A stretch of DNA of 64,000 bases, taken from NCBI RefSeq assembly GCF_001437355.1, contig NZ_JQBM01000001.1:124001-188000 (forward strand), in the 5' to 3' direction. The number at the start of each line of letters is the position of its first letter. Within the stretch, counting starts at the first letter, position 1. A model generated the notes under the pieces. It did no database searches and had not been told where the DNA came from. It saw only the letters and a program-made list of their open reading frames with translations. Positions 9,264-17,877 of the stretch are shown one piece after another. Made by a program: the position numbers and the translations under genes. Source of the stretch: Weissella viridescens (GTDB taxonomy: Bacteria; Bacillota; Bacilli; Lactobacillales; Lactobacillaceae).

Positions 9264-9776
9264 ATGGAGATGCGTCTGGCACCTCAAAGACGTCGTCGGC
9301 AACAACGTCGTCGACGCTATACAATTATTGCTGTGATTCTTGTGATTATTATCTTAGTTTTCGGTTACTTTATGACCGTTAATCAACCAAGAGCTGATGC
9401 TAAATCACAAATCACACATAAGGCACAAAAAGCCCAAAAAATTAAATATGTCGATCATTTTTATCGTGTTTCACGATCACATACTTATTATTCTGTGACC
9501 GGAAAAAACAAAGATAATCAAACAGTCGGAGTGATTAATCGCAAGGGATCAAATAAACTAACAACCGTTAAAATGGCTGATGGTTTAAGTGCTAAAGATA
9601 TTCAACAAACGGTCAAAAATAATTATCCGGTTAAAAAGATAACGTCACTTGGGCTAGCCACCTACGAAGGTGTGCCTGCCTGGGACGTTACCTTTATCGA
9701 TAACCGTGATAATTTAAATTTTATGACATATCAATTTAAGGACGGTAAGGTTTTGCGTTCCGTTCAGAACTTCTAA
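9264..9776 (+). CDS. ypmB: YpmB-family DUF5590 membrane-anchored protein
   Basis: 170 residues. An arginine-rich N-terminus (residues 4-18) precedes one transmembrane helix (about 19-39), leaving a C-terminal domain outside the cell. The exported part resembles the DUF5590/PepSY-like fold of YpmB, ending in a YQFKDGKVL strand. Function is not known for the family. The place between dinG and asnS supports the assignment; the aspartate aminotransferase gene (aspB) found here in Bacillus subtilis is absent. Start supported by GGAGGGG 9 bases upstream. Confidence 0.8.
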   Translation: MEMRLAPQRRRRQQRRRRYTIIAVILVIIILVFGYFMTVNQPRADAKSQITHKAQKAQKIKYVDHFYRVSRSHTYYSVTGKNKDNQTVGVINRKGSNKLTTVKMADGLSAKDIQQTVKNNYPVKKITSLGLATYEGVPAWDVTFIDNRDNLNFMTYQFKDGKVLRSVQNF

Positions 9777-9802
9777 AAAAATTGCCACAAGGAGCTAAAG
9801 TT

Positions 9803-11098
9803 ATGGAAACGATTCGCATTGAGGATGCACCACATTTTGTTGGACAAAAAGTACGTTTAGGCGCTTGGTTGCGTAATAAGCGTGGTTCAAATAAAATGCA
9901 ATTCTTGCAACTACGTGATGGAACAGGTTTCTTTCAAGGTGTTGTCGCTAAGGAAGCAGTTGGAGAAGATATTTTCGCCAAAGTTAAGGCATTAACGCAA
10001 GAAACGAGCATGTACTTAGTTGGAACAATTCGTCAAGATGACCGTTCTGACTTTGGTTATGAAATGGATGTCGAAGACGTCACTGTCGTTGGAGAATCTG
10101 AAGGTTACCCAATTACACCAAAGGAACACGGAACTGATTTTTTGATGGATCACCGTCACCTTTACCTTCGCCACATCCAACCATTTGCTGTACTTCGAAT
10201 TCGTAACACTTTGATTGCAGCAACTTACGAATTCTTCAACAAGGAAGGCTTCATTAAGATTGACTCACCTTTGTTAACAAGTTCTGCTCCTGAAGGAACT
10301 ACTGAGCTTTTCCATACTGAATACTTCGATACAGATGCTTATTTGTCACAAACTGGTCAATTATATGCAGAAGCAGGGGCCATGGCTTTCGGAAAGGTCT
10401 TTACTTTTGGACCAACTTTCCGAGCTGAAAAGTCTAAGACGCGTCGTCATTTGACTGAATTCTGGATGATCGAACCTGAAATGGCTTGGATGCACCAAGA
10501 TGAATCACTTGAAGTTCAAGAACGTTATATTGCTTACTTGATTCAAGCTGTTTTGGATCGTAACCAATATGAACTTGATCTCTTAGGACGTGATAAAGAC
10601 CTTCTAAAGAGTTACACGCAATTACCATATCCACGTGTCTCATATGATGATGCCATTACACTACTTAAGGAAAACGACTTTGACGTTGAATGGGGTGTTG
10701 ATTTTGGTTCACCTGAAGAAACTTTCTTGGCAAATCATTTCAACAAACCTGTCTTCATCACTAATTTCCCTAAAGAAATTAAAGCCTTCTACATGAAGCG
10801 CGATGAAGAGCGTGATGATATCGTTATTTCTGCTGATCTATTAGCACCTGAAGGTTATGGTGAAATCATAGGTGGTTCTGAACGTGATACAGACTACGAT
10901 TATCTTGAAGAACGTATCAAGGATATGGGGCTTAATGTTGATGACTACCAATGGTATCTCGACTTGCGTAAGTACGGTGCTGTGCCACACTCTGGTTTCG
11001 GTTTGGGACTAGAACGTATGGTTACATGGGTCACCGGGGAAGAACATATTCGTGAAGCAATTCCATTCCCACGTACTATGAACCGCTTAAAGCCATAA
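9803..11098 (+). CDS. asnS: Asparaginyl-tRNA synthetase
   Basis: Class II synthetase that charges tRNA-Asn. 431 residues: N-terminal OB-fold anticodon-binding domain (1-100, [21 protein letters not shown]), then the catalytic core with motif 2 [20 protein letters not shown] and motif 3 [15 protein letters not shown]. No T-box leader is seen upstream; it follows ypmB by 26 bases. Start at 9803 is preferred over 9782 because an AAGGAG site lies at the right distance. Confidence 0.97.
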   Translation: METIRIEDAPHFVGQKVRLGAWLRNKRGSNKMQFLQLRDGTGFFQGVVAKEAVGEDIFAKVKALTQETSMYLVGTIRQDDRSDFGYEMDVEDVTVVGESEGYPITPKEHGTDFLMDHRHLYLRHIQPFAVLRIRNTLIAATYEFFNKEGFIKIDSPLLTSSAPEGTTELFHTEYFDTDAYLSQTGQLYAEAGAMAFGKVFTFGPTFRAEKSKTRRHLTEFWMIEPEMAWMHQDESLEVQERYIAYLIQAVLDRNQYELDLLGRDKDLLKSYTQLPYPRVSYDDAITLLKENDFDVEWGVDFGSPEETFLANHFNKPVFITNFPKEIKAFYMKRDEERDDIVISADLLAPEGYGEIIGGSERDTDYDYLEERIKDMGLNVDDYQWYLDLRKYGAVPHSGFGLGLERMVTWVTGEEHIREAIPFPRTMNRLKP

Positions 11099-11116
11099 AC
11101 AATTTTATAATCACAT

Positions 11117-11148
11117 AAAAAGCAGATGTGCATAACATCTGCTTTTTA
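11117..11148 (+). terminator. Terminator after asnS
   Basis: Perfect 13-base arms AAAAAGCAGATGT / ACATCTGCTTTTT around a 5-base loop. Confidence 0.85.
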
Positions 11149-11175
11149 AAACCAAAAATATGGAGGCACACACTT

Positions 11176-11925
11176 TTGTCAGACAATTCATTTCAAGCAC
11201 GCTTCTTAGCCATGGGAGATGTTTCAGTCAGTGCCTATATCTTGACGCACTATCATCAATTAGGAATGTCGAATGATGAATTCTTATTGTATCTACAATT
11301 GAAAAACCAAATTGAACATAACCATGACATTAACACGGGCCAATTAGCTAAACAATTGGGGTGGTCAACAGAGAAGATTAATCAACTTATTGAACAAATG
11401 CATACCAAGGGATTTGCCGACTATGTTTCTCAACATGACGAACAAGGTCGGGTTGCAACCAGTATCGACTTCTCTCCATTGCTAACAAAAGTTATGCAAA
11501 CAAGTGGTAACTATACGGCTACAACAGCCGGGGAACGGGTTGCAAGTGAGGGGGCTGTTGTAGCTGAAACAGCTGAAAATAACGATCAACCCACGCGTAG
11601 CGACATTTTTAATATGATTGAACAAGAGTTTGGTCGTCCATTGAGCAGTATGGAGTTAAGCACGGTTAAAGATTGGTTCGACATCGATCATTTCCGACCT
11701 GATTTCATCAAAGCCGCCCTGCAAGAAGCGGTGATGAATCAAGCCTTGAGTTTACGCTACATTGAAACCATCTTAGTTTCATGGCAGAAAAAGAACTACC
11801 ATTCACTTAACGATGTTTATGATGAACGCAAAAATCGACAACAGTATAAGCAAGCCAATACCGATGCCACGCCTCAAGTGAATACTGATATTGATATTAT
11901 GAATTTAGATTTAAATAACCTATAA
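11176..11925 (+). CDS. dnaD: DnaD-family replication initiation protein
   Basis: Acts with DnaB and DnaI in primosome assembly and helicase loading in Firmicutes. 249 residues: N-terminal winged-helix DDBH1 domain (about 1-100, GQLAKQLGWSTEKINQLIEQM) and C-terminal DDBH2 domain (about 150-220) ending in the YxxxIL-W motif form YIETILVSW. Translation most likely starts at the TTG at 11176: GGAGG at 11162-11166 is at ideal distance, and the ATG at 11128 lies inside the asnS terminator. A later ATG (residue 13) is possible but has no ribosome site. Confidence 0.9.
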   Translation: MSDNSFQARFLAMGDVSVSAYILTHYHQLGMSNDEFLLYLQLKNQIEHNHDINTGQLAKQLGWSTEKINQLIEQMHTKGFADYVSQHDEQGRVATSIDFSPLLTKVMQTSGNYTATTAGERVASEGAVVAETAENNDQPTRSDIFNMIEQEFGRPLSSMELSTVKDWFDIDHFRPDFIKAALQEAVMNQALSLRYIETILVSWQKKNYHSLNDVYDERKNRQQYKQANTDATPQVNTDIDIMNLDLNNL

Positions 11926-11930
11926 CTAAT

Positions 11931-11965
11931 AAAAAAGACCTCACATAACCGTGAGGTCTTTTTTA
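11931..11965. terminator. Bidirectional terminator between dnaD and pbp1A
   Basis: AAAAAAGACCTCAC / GTGAGGTCTTTTTT perfect stem, 6-base loop. It serves the converging dnaD and pbp1A genes. Confidence 0.88.
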
Positions 11966-11966
11966 T

Positions 11967-14321
11967 TTATTGCGTAGCAGTTCCAGAGCTACCGTTATTT
12001 GTAGGAGCAGAGGATTGTTGTTCATTCACTGTGCCGGAAGAAGAGGACGCTGGTTGTCCTACAGAAGCAGCCGAGCTTGACGTTGCAGGCATTGCTTGTC
12101 CATCATTGGTGATTGTCTGTTGAGATGAGCTTTCCGTTTGACGGCTTGAGCTTGATTCACCGCGAATAGCATCTCGTGTATCAGGATTCAAAATCGTTGA
12201 ACTACTTGAATTACCAATGCTGTTAGAACTAGATTGTTTACCATCATCTTGGGCTTGTAACTTAGCAAGGCCAGGATCCTTAAATGATGCTCCACGAACT
12301 TCAAACTCTTGCTTACCATATTTATTGACTTCCTTAACACTTGAAGGGGCAGTCCAATCTGAACCATCCGCATCAATAACACCAGAAGTCATAATGTAAT
12401 TCATCAAAGCCTTATAAGATTGTAGCGCAAGCATTTGATCATCACCAGAAGCTAAGTAGTGGCCAGGTGTATTTGGTTCATCATATCCAGTCCAAGATGA
12501 AATGGTTGCTGTCTTAGTATATCCAGTAAACCATGTATCAGAAGCGGCGCCATCCGGAACCTTAGCATCATCAGCATAACCTGTTGTACCAGTCTTGCCA
12601 GCTTGCGCATATTCAGGTGTATTCACAATATTAGCATACGAATCTGTCACAACTGACTTCATCATACTTGTCAACAAGAATGCCGTTGAAGTCTTCATTG
12701 CGCGTTGACCAACTGGCTTGATATCTTTAACATCACCATTTTGTTCAGAAATGCTTGAAACATAATATGGCTTGTAATACGTTCCACCGTTTTCGAAAGC
12801 AGAGTACGCAGCCGCTTCTTGCTCAGTTGAAACGTCAATTCCAATCGCATTACTTGGTACCAAATTTTCTGCCTTGGTTTTAATCCCTAACTTCGTCATA
12901 AAGTCGGCAGCGTCTTTTGATCCAACAGCTTCATATGCTCGAATAGCTGGAATGTTTCGTGATTGGGCAACTGCGTGACGCATGGTCATTGGCCCATCAA
13001 ACTTGTGGTCAAAATCATATACCTTCGTGTTTGTACCAGGGTAGGTATATGGTGTGTCATTCAAGGCACGATACGTCGGCCAATTCAAATGTTCGACCGC
13101 TGGACCGTAATCGACGAGCGGCTTAGCCGTAGATCCAGATGAACGGGTCGTTTGCTGCGCACGATTCAAGCCGAACGTCGTATCATTCTTACGTCCACCA
13201 ATTTGGGCAATGACCTTACCATTCTTTGGATTTGCAACAGTCATGGCAAGTTGTAAGTCATCACTTGGCCATTGCACTTCGGCATCCCCATTGGCAATGT
13301 CATAGGCTTTCTTTTGCACATCCAAATTCAAATTGGTGTGGACCTTCAAGCCGTCCTTAGTTGGGTCATAACCCATCTTCTGTAATTCGCTCAATGTTGA
13401 TGAGATATAAGCATCTGATATTTTGGCGCTTTCAGCTGACTTTTCAGAATCCGGATGATCAATCTGCAACCCAGATGAAAGGGGCACCTTTTTGTATTCT
13501 TCCAATTGCTTAGCTGAGATGACATTATTTTCCTTCATCGCAGTTAACACAGTATCACGGCGAGTCTTCGCTCCCTTTGGGTTAGTGTATGGATCATAAC
13601 CTGACGGTGACTGTGGCAATCCAGCAATCAAAGCAATTTGAGGTGTTGAAAGTTTATCGAGAGGCTTACCAAAGTAATACTCGGCCGCCGTCTTCATACC
13701 ATAAACGCCGTTTCCCATATAAACCTTATTCATATAAAGGGTTAGAATTTGATCCTTAGAATATTTCTTTTCAAGGTTCACCGCTAGATAGGCTTCTTGT
13801 GCTTTTCGCTTCAACGTTTGATCAGCAGAAGAGGTTGAAAATACTGTCAACTTAACTAATTGCTGAGTCAACGTCGAACCACCTTGCAAACCAAGGGAAG
13901 AACCGGTGAAATTAGCAAAAGTTGCACCTAGAATACGACGTGGGTCAACTCCGTGATGTTTGTAGAAACGCTTGTCTTCAATTGAAACAACGGCTTCTTT
14001 AAGTGAATCCGGAATTTCTGACTCTTTGGCAACTTCACGCGTTTGGTTCCCTGTTGTATAAAATACTTTACCTGAAGAATCAAGCAATTGCGTTTGCGAG
14101 GTTCCTCGTAGTGCGCTGTCAGTAATCTTTGGTGCACTCGAAGCATAGTACGTAAACATTCCAGCGCCAACGGTAACACCTAAAACACCAACAACCGCAA
14201 CGGTGATAATCCCGTTACGCCAGTAATGTTTTGAATTATTTGTCTTCTTTTGTCTTTGCGAGCGACTATTCGGATTCTTTTTTGGATCCTGTCGACTCAC
14301 ACGTGATGATTCATCACTCAT
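11967..14321 (-). CDS. pbp1A: Class A penicillin-binding protein 1A (bifunctional)
   Basis: Polymerises and cross-links peptidoglycan. 784 residues: cytoplasmic basic N-terminus, transmembrane anchor (about 36-60), GT51 glycosyltransferase with IEDKRFYKHHGVD (catalytic Glu) and GGSTLTQQLVK, then a transpeptidase with SxxK motif STAK, SxN motif SRN, and KTG motif KTGTTG. The C-terminal 100 residues are low-complexity Ser/Gln/Thr, a wall-spanning tail of the kind lactobacillar PBP1A proteins carry. It starts 19 bases after recU and belongs to that operon, the usual recU-ponA pairing. Confidence 0.95.
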   Translation of the reverse strand: MSDESSRVSRQDPKKNPNSRSQRQKKTNNSKHYWRNGIITVAVVGVLGVTVGAGMFTYYASSAPKITDSALRGTSQTQLLDSSGKVFYTTGNQTREVAKESEIPDSLKEAVVSIEDKRFYKHHGVDPRRILGATFANFTGSSLGLQGGSTLTQQLVKLTVFSTSSADQTLKRKAQEAYLAVNLEKKYSKDQILTLYMNKVYMGNGVYGMKTAAEYYFGKPLDKLSTPQIALIAGLPQSPSGYDPYTNPKGAKTRRDTVLTAMKENNVISAKQLEEYKKVPLSSGLQIDHPDSEKSAESAKISDAYISSTLSELQKMGYDPTKDGLKVHTNLNLDVQKKAYDIANGDAEVQWPSDDLQLAMTVANPKNGKVIAQIGGRKNDTTFGLNRAQQTTRSSGSTAKPLVDYGPAVEHLNWPTYRALNDTPYTYPGTNTKVYDFDHKFDGPMTMRHAVAQSRNIPAIRAYEAVGSKDAADFMTKLGIKTKAENLVPSNAIGIDVSTEQEAAAYSAFENGGTYYKPYYVSSISEQNGDVKDIKPVGQRAMKTSTAFLLTSMMKSVVTDSYANIVNTPEYAQAGKTGTTGYADDAKVPDGAASDTWFTGYTKTATISSWTGYDEPNTPGHYLASGDDQMLALQSYKALMNYIMTSGVIDADGSDWTAPSSVKEVNKYGKQEFEVRGASFKDPGLAKLQAQDDGKQSSSNSIGNSSSSTILNPDTRDAIRGESSSSRQTESSSQQTITNDGQAMPATSSSAASVGQPASSSSGTVNEQQSSAPTNNGSSGTATQ

Positions 14322-14339
14322 GTCAATACTCCTTAAAAT

Positions 14340-14942
14340 TTAACGTTGCGCTAGTAACAAATCAATCGCATCTAGATAGGGGAGGCTTGGATTTAAGCCA
14401 AATGGAATTTTAACGCCGTTTTCAGCTATCTCAGCATATGGAATTGATTTACGTTGTGTCTGTTGTTGATCCCAAAACTGTATCAGTAAATCAGCCCAAA
14501 TGGCAAACGTTTCTTGCCGGCTTGTAAAACGAATAATCATAAAAGCCAGTCCCGCCTGTGCTTGAACCCGTTTGAGATGCTCCACTTGATGCGCGTGCAC
14601 ATTCTTTAATGGAAACGATTGTTTATTTGCCGTTTCTTTAGCATCAAAATCGATATACTTTCCATTATACACACCATTGTAGTCTGTTGTAGACGCTTCT
14701 CTAAAATATCCTTCAGTGATTTTAGCAGCAGAACGGGCCGGATAATCCACGTGCACAATTTGAATGGGCGTGGGTTTCTTATAGATGACGGCACGATCTG
14801 TCGCTAAATAGTACGCATTGGCGTGATTTAACTCTTCTTCAAGCGTCATACCTCGCTTTGCTTGGTTAGTGGGTTGACTCGTTGATTTAGTTGGCGTATT
14901 CGGGTCAACAAACTTTTGCCCATTTGGATAATTAATTGCCAT
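14340..14942 (-). CDS. recU: Holliday junction resolvase RecU
   Basis: Cleaves four-way junctions in recombination and chromosome segregation. 200 residues, normal length. Seen: N-terminal NYPNG...F, RGMTLEEELNHANAYY, the nuclease core DYNGVYNGKYIDFDAKET (metal-binding Asp/Asp/Glu-like set), and FPLKNVHAHQVEHL. AGGAG lies 7 bases before the ATG. Divergent from ypsA and co-transcribed with pbp1A. Confidence 0.94.
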   Translation of the reverse strand: MAINYPNGQKFVDPNTPTKSTSQPTNQAKRGMTLEEELNHANAYYLATDRAVIYKKPTPIQIVHVDYPARSAAKITEGYFREASTTDYNGVYNGKYIDFDAKETANKQSFPLKNVHAHQVEHLKRVQAQAGLAFMIIRFTSRQETFAIWADLLIQFWDQQQTQRKSIPYAEIAENGVKIPFGLNPSLPYLDAIDLLLAQR

Positions 14943-15079
14943 AAAAACTCCTCAATTCCACTAATATCTAATTAATTATAGCAAATATTTTTTTATTTAG
15001 CAATTTTACAGTTATTTTTTTTGAAATTCGCTATAATTTAACCTTATCTAAGGAAAATAGGACTATTATATAAGAAGTT

Positions 15080-15652
15080 ATGGAACGAACATGGATTACT
15101 GGCTTCACCCAATTCGAGCTTGGTATCTTTAAAGACACTGATCCCCGCGTTGAAGTGATTAAATTTGCCATTCAAAAGAAATTAAAACAAGCATTAGAAG
15201 AAACGGATGACACTTATTGGGTTATTACAGGAGGGCAATCGGGCATTGAACAGTGGGCAGTCTCAGCCACTTTAGCTCTCAAGCCTGACTATCCGCAATT
15301 ATGTGTGTCTATCATGACCCCATACCAGCAATTTGGTTCAAATTGGAAACAAGAACGCCAAGAACAACTACACGCGTTAGTGCAACAGGTTGATTTTTCG
15401 GCATCTGTTTCACCACAGCCTTACCAAAATGCTGGTCAACTACAAAACTATCAACAGTTTATGCTGAACCACACAGACAACGCACTTTTGTTTTATGATG
15501 AGGAAGCTGAACAGTCAAAAGTACGTTTTGCACGAAAAGCTATCTTGCAATTCCAACAGCACCACCCAAATTATGAGCTTTTCCAAGTTGATTTCGAGAA
15601 GCTACAAGACTACGCTGAAGAATACGCAGAACAACAATCCGATTGGTCATAA
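15080..15652 (+). CDS. ypsA: YpsA-family SLOG-domain protein (DUF1273)
   Basis: 190 residues. The N-terminus RTWITGFTQFELGIF and the glycine-rich WVITGGQSGIEQWA match the SLOG nucleotide-binding fold of YpsA. In B. subtilis YpsA affects cell division and glucose metabolism, and the gene sits between recU and gpsB as here. The ligand is not known. A TATAAT box at 15032-15037 lies 43 bases upstream. The ribosome site is weak (AAGAAG). Confidence 0.88.
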   Translation: MERTWITGFTQFELGIFKDTDPRVEVIKFAIQKKLKQALEETDDTYWVITGGQSGIEQWAVSATLALKPDYPQLCVSIMTPYQQFGSNWKQERQEQLHALVQQVDFSASVSPQPYQNAGQLQNYQQFMLNHTDNALLFYDEEAEQSKVRFARKAILQFQQHHPNYELFQVDFEKLQDYAEEYAEQQSDWS

Positions 15653-15730
15653 AACTTAATTTAGTTTTGTGTTTATCGTGTAAAACTGTTAAAATTAACA
15701 ATACGTATAAGAGATAAAGGAGTTTCACTC

Positions 15731-16228
15731 ATGGAAAACGTGCAACATACTCGTGAAGATATTTTAAATAAAGAATTTAAGAATACACGCATTGGTTCAG
15801 GTTATGACAAGACTGATGTTGATGCCTACTTAGATGAGATTATGGGTGACTACCAAATCTTCCAAAACAATATTGATGAATTGGAAAGTCAAAATGAGAA
15901 GCTAAAGGCGCAAGTTGCTGAGCTAACTAAACAAGTAACTGCTGCCCAAGCTGTATCAGCAAGTAACCCAACGCAAGCTGCACCAACTACAAATGTTTCA
16001 AACACAAATATGGATATTTTGAAGCGTTTGTCTAATTTGGAGCGTCGTGTCTTTGGGACAGTTTCTGATGCCAATGGATCTGTAAATCCTGCAGAACCAA
16101 CTGTCACATCTGCTACAACACCAGGTAGTCAAGCACAACCAGCAACCCGTGTTAAGCCAACTGAAGTTGGACGAGAAACAATTGTTGCAAACTTTTCACA
16201 ACAAGGGGCTACTCAAAGCCAAAATTAA
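15731..16228 (+). CDS. gpsB: GpsB cell-division/growth coordinator (DivIVA family), long form
   Basis: Hexameric adaptor that links class A PBPs and division proteins at the membrane. The first 80 residues are the DivIVA/GpsB membrane-binding and coiled-coil domain (DILNKEFKNTRIGSGYD, VDAYLDEI). The last part has the short GpsB helical segment MDILKRLSNLERRVFG (about residues 95-110). A further 50 residues of Pro/Thr/Ala/Gln low complexity extend it to 165, against about 100 in B. subtilis. An AAGGAG site precedes the ATG. PBP1A, its classical partner, is encoded 1.4 kb away. Confidence 0.9.
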   Translation: MENVQHTREDILNKEFKNTRIGSGYDKTDVDAYLDEIMGDYQIFQNNIDELESQNEKLKAQVAELTKQVTAAQAVSASNPTQAAPTTNVSNTNMDILKRLSNLERRVFGTVSDANGSVNPAEPTVTSATTPGSQAQPATRVKPTEVGRETIVANFSQQGATQSQN

Positions 16229-16231
16229 GTG

Positions 16232-16237
16232 TATAAT
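16232..16237 (+). promoter_or_regulatory. Probable -10 box of rnpB
   Basis: TATAAT, 4 bases after the gpsB stop and about 11 bases before the rnpB 5' end. A clear -35 box is not visible. Confidence 0.5.
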
Positions 16238-16244
16238 GTTTAGT

Positions 16245-16633
16245 ACTGATGTATTGGTGGGTAATTGCGTACGGCTTATGCCGTATGAGGAAAGTCCATG
16301 CTCGCACTGACTGCGATGTCAGTAGTGTTCGTGCTAGCTGAAAAAATAAGGCTAGGCAGCTTTTTAAAGTTGACGGCCAACGAATGACCTAAGGGCTTGC
16401 CTATGGTTTAATAGTTGTTAAGGTGCCACAGTGACGAATCACACCAGAAATGTTGTGAATGGAACGCGGTAAACCCCACGAGCGGGCAACCCAAACTTTG
16501 GTAGGGGCGCTTGACCTAGCTAATTGAAGCGATGGTCGGGGAGATAGCAATATCTGAGATAGATGATTACCACCACATAAAGAATGCCATCCTTTGTGTG
16601 GAACAAAACATGGCTTACAGCCAATACATCCGG
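16245..16633 (+). ncRNA. rnpB: RNase P RNA, type B
   Basis: Catalytic RNA that trims tRNA 5' leaders. Conserved blocks in order: GAGGAAAGTCCATGCTCGCAC, AGTGTTCGTGCTAGC, GACGG, GGTGCCACAGTGACGAA, GTGGAACGCGGTAAACCCC, CGAGCGGGCAACCCAAA, AGATAGATGATTACC, and near the 3' end GGAACAAAACATGGCTTACAG. The terminal P1 helix is visible: GATGTATTGG at 16248-16257 pairs with CCAATACATC at 16621-16630, which fixes both ends within a few bases. The place after gpsB and before the rlmL-like gene is the conserved Firmicutes arrangement. Confidence 0.97.
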
Positions 16634-16634
16634 C

Positions 16635-16673
16635 AAAGCCGGCGTCCTTGTGGCGTCGGCTTTTCTTTTTTTC
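16635..16673 (+). terminator. Terminator of rnpB
   Basis: GCCGGCG / CGTCGGC stem with one G-T pair, 9-base loop, then a T-rich run. Confidence 0.8.
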
Positions 16674-16712
16674 TTAATTCATGCAAATAGACAAACAAAT
16701 TGGAGCAATTAC

Positions 16713-17843
16713 ATGCAAACTTTTAAATTAATGGCCACAATGGGGGCTGGACTAGAAGCCGTTGTGGCAAAAGAGCTCAAAGATATGGGCTATGCCACGC
16801 AAACTGAAAATGGTCGTGTATATTTTTCAGGAGATATGACTGATATTTACCGTACAAATTTGTGGTTACGTACCGCAGATCGTATTAAAATCGTTGTAAC
16901 AGAATTTTCAGCATATACGTTTGATGAACTTTTTGAAGGTGTTAAAGCATACCCATGGGAAGATCTACTTCCTTATGATGCTGAATTCCCAGTGAACGGT
17001 CGTTCAAAGAATTCAACACTCCATTCCGTTCCCACAGTACAAGCAATCACTAAAAAGGCCATTGTTGAACATCAATCTGAACACTTCCATGCCCATGGTC
17101 ATTTACCTGAAACTGGTAACCGTTATGTGCTTGAAACCGCCATTGATAAGAACCAAGTAATGATTACACTTGATACGACCGGTGATTCACTCTTTAAGCG
17201 TGGTTACCGTACTGAAAAGGGTGGCGCACCATTAAAGGAAACCATGGCAGCTGCTTTGGTAAAGTTAGCCCACTGGTTTACTGACAACCCATTTGTCGAC
17301 CCAACGACTGGATCTGGAACCATTGCAATTGAAGCCGCTTTAATGGGCCGCAATATTGCACCCGGTTTGAATCGTGAATTTGATATTTCACAATGGGATT
17401 GGTTTGACAAAAATATCAGTCAAAAGCTAAAGGCTGAAGCTCGTCAAATGATTGATTTTGATGTGGAATTAGACATTGAAGGTTATGATATTGACGGAAG
17501 CATGATTGAAATCGCCAAAGCTAATGCCGATGCAGCTGGTGTTGGTGATGATATTACCTTTAAGCAATTAGCAGCTAAAGACTGGTCAACCGATAAAATC
17601 AACGGTATTATTGTGGCCAATCCACCTTATGGTGAACGTTTGGGAGATGAAGATGCTGCCGAACAATTGTATGCCCAAATGGGACACATCTATAATCAAA
17701 TGCCAACTTGGTCAAAGTACATTTTAACTTCAGATGAAAATTTTGAAGAAGCATTTGGTGCAAAAGCAACAAAGAAACGTAAATTATATAACGGAGCTAT
17801 GAAGGTAGACTTATACCAATACTGGGGTAAGAAAATCCGTTAA
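16713..17843 (+). CDS. THUMP-domain class I RNA methyltransferase (RlmL/YpsC family)
   Basis: 376 residues. N-terminal THUMP RNA-binding domain (about 50-160) and a C-terminal SAM-dependent N2-guanine methyltransferase domain with DPTTGSGTIAIEAAL (SAM motif I) and IIVANPPYGERLG (NPPY catalytic motif). This is the YpsC-type 23S rRNA methyltransferase. The start at 16713 has GGAG 8 bases upstream. The frame stays open back to 16584, but that stretch overlaps rnpB and its terminator and is not coding. Likely in one unit with pcrA, 34 bases downstream. Confidence 0.9.
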   Translation: MQTFKLMATMGAGLEAVVAKELKDMGYATQTENGRVYFSGDMTDIYRTNLWLRTADRIKIVVTEFSAYTFDELFEGVKAYPWEDLLPYDAEFPVNGRSKNSTLHSVPTVQAITKKAIVEHQSEHFHAHGHLPETGNRYVLETAIDKNQVMITLDTTGDSLFKRGYRTEKGGAPLKETMAAALVKLAHWFTDNPFVDPTTGSGTIAIEAALMGRNIAPGLNREFDISQWDWFDKNISQKLKAEARQMIDFDVELDIEGYDIDGSMIEIAKANADAAGVGDDITFKQLAAKDWSTDKINGIIVANPPYGERLGDEDAAEQLYAQMGHIYNQMPTWSKYILTSDENFEEAFGAKATKKRKLYNGAMKVDLYQYWGKKIR

Positions 17844-17877
17844 TCCTTAAATTTAAGAGCAGGAAGGGGTAGACACT

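Noticed and set aside
9700..9803. T-box leader ahead of asnS
   Set aside because: Only 26 bases separate ypmB and asnS; no room for specifier and antiterminator helices.
16584..16712. N-terminal extension of the rlmL-like protein, including a hydrophobic stretch
   Set aside because: It lies within the 3' end and terminator of rnpB and has no ribosome site; the ATG at 16713 has one.
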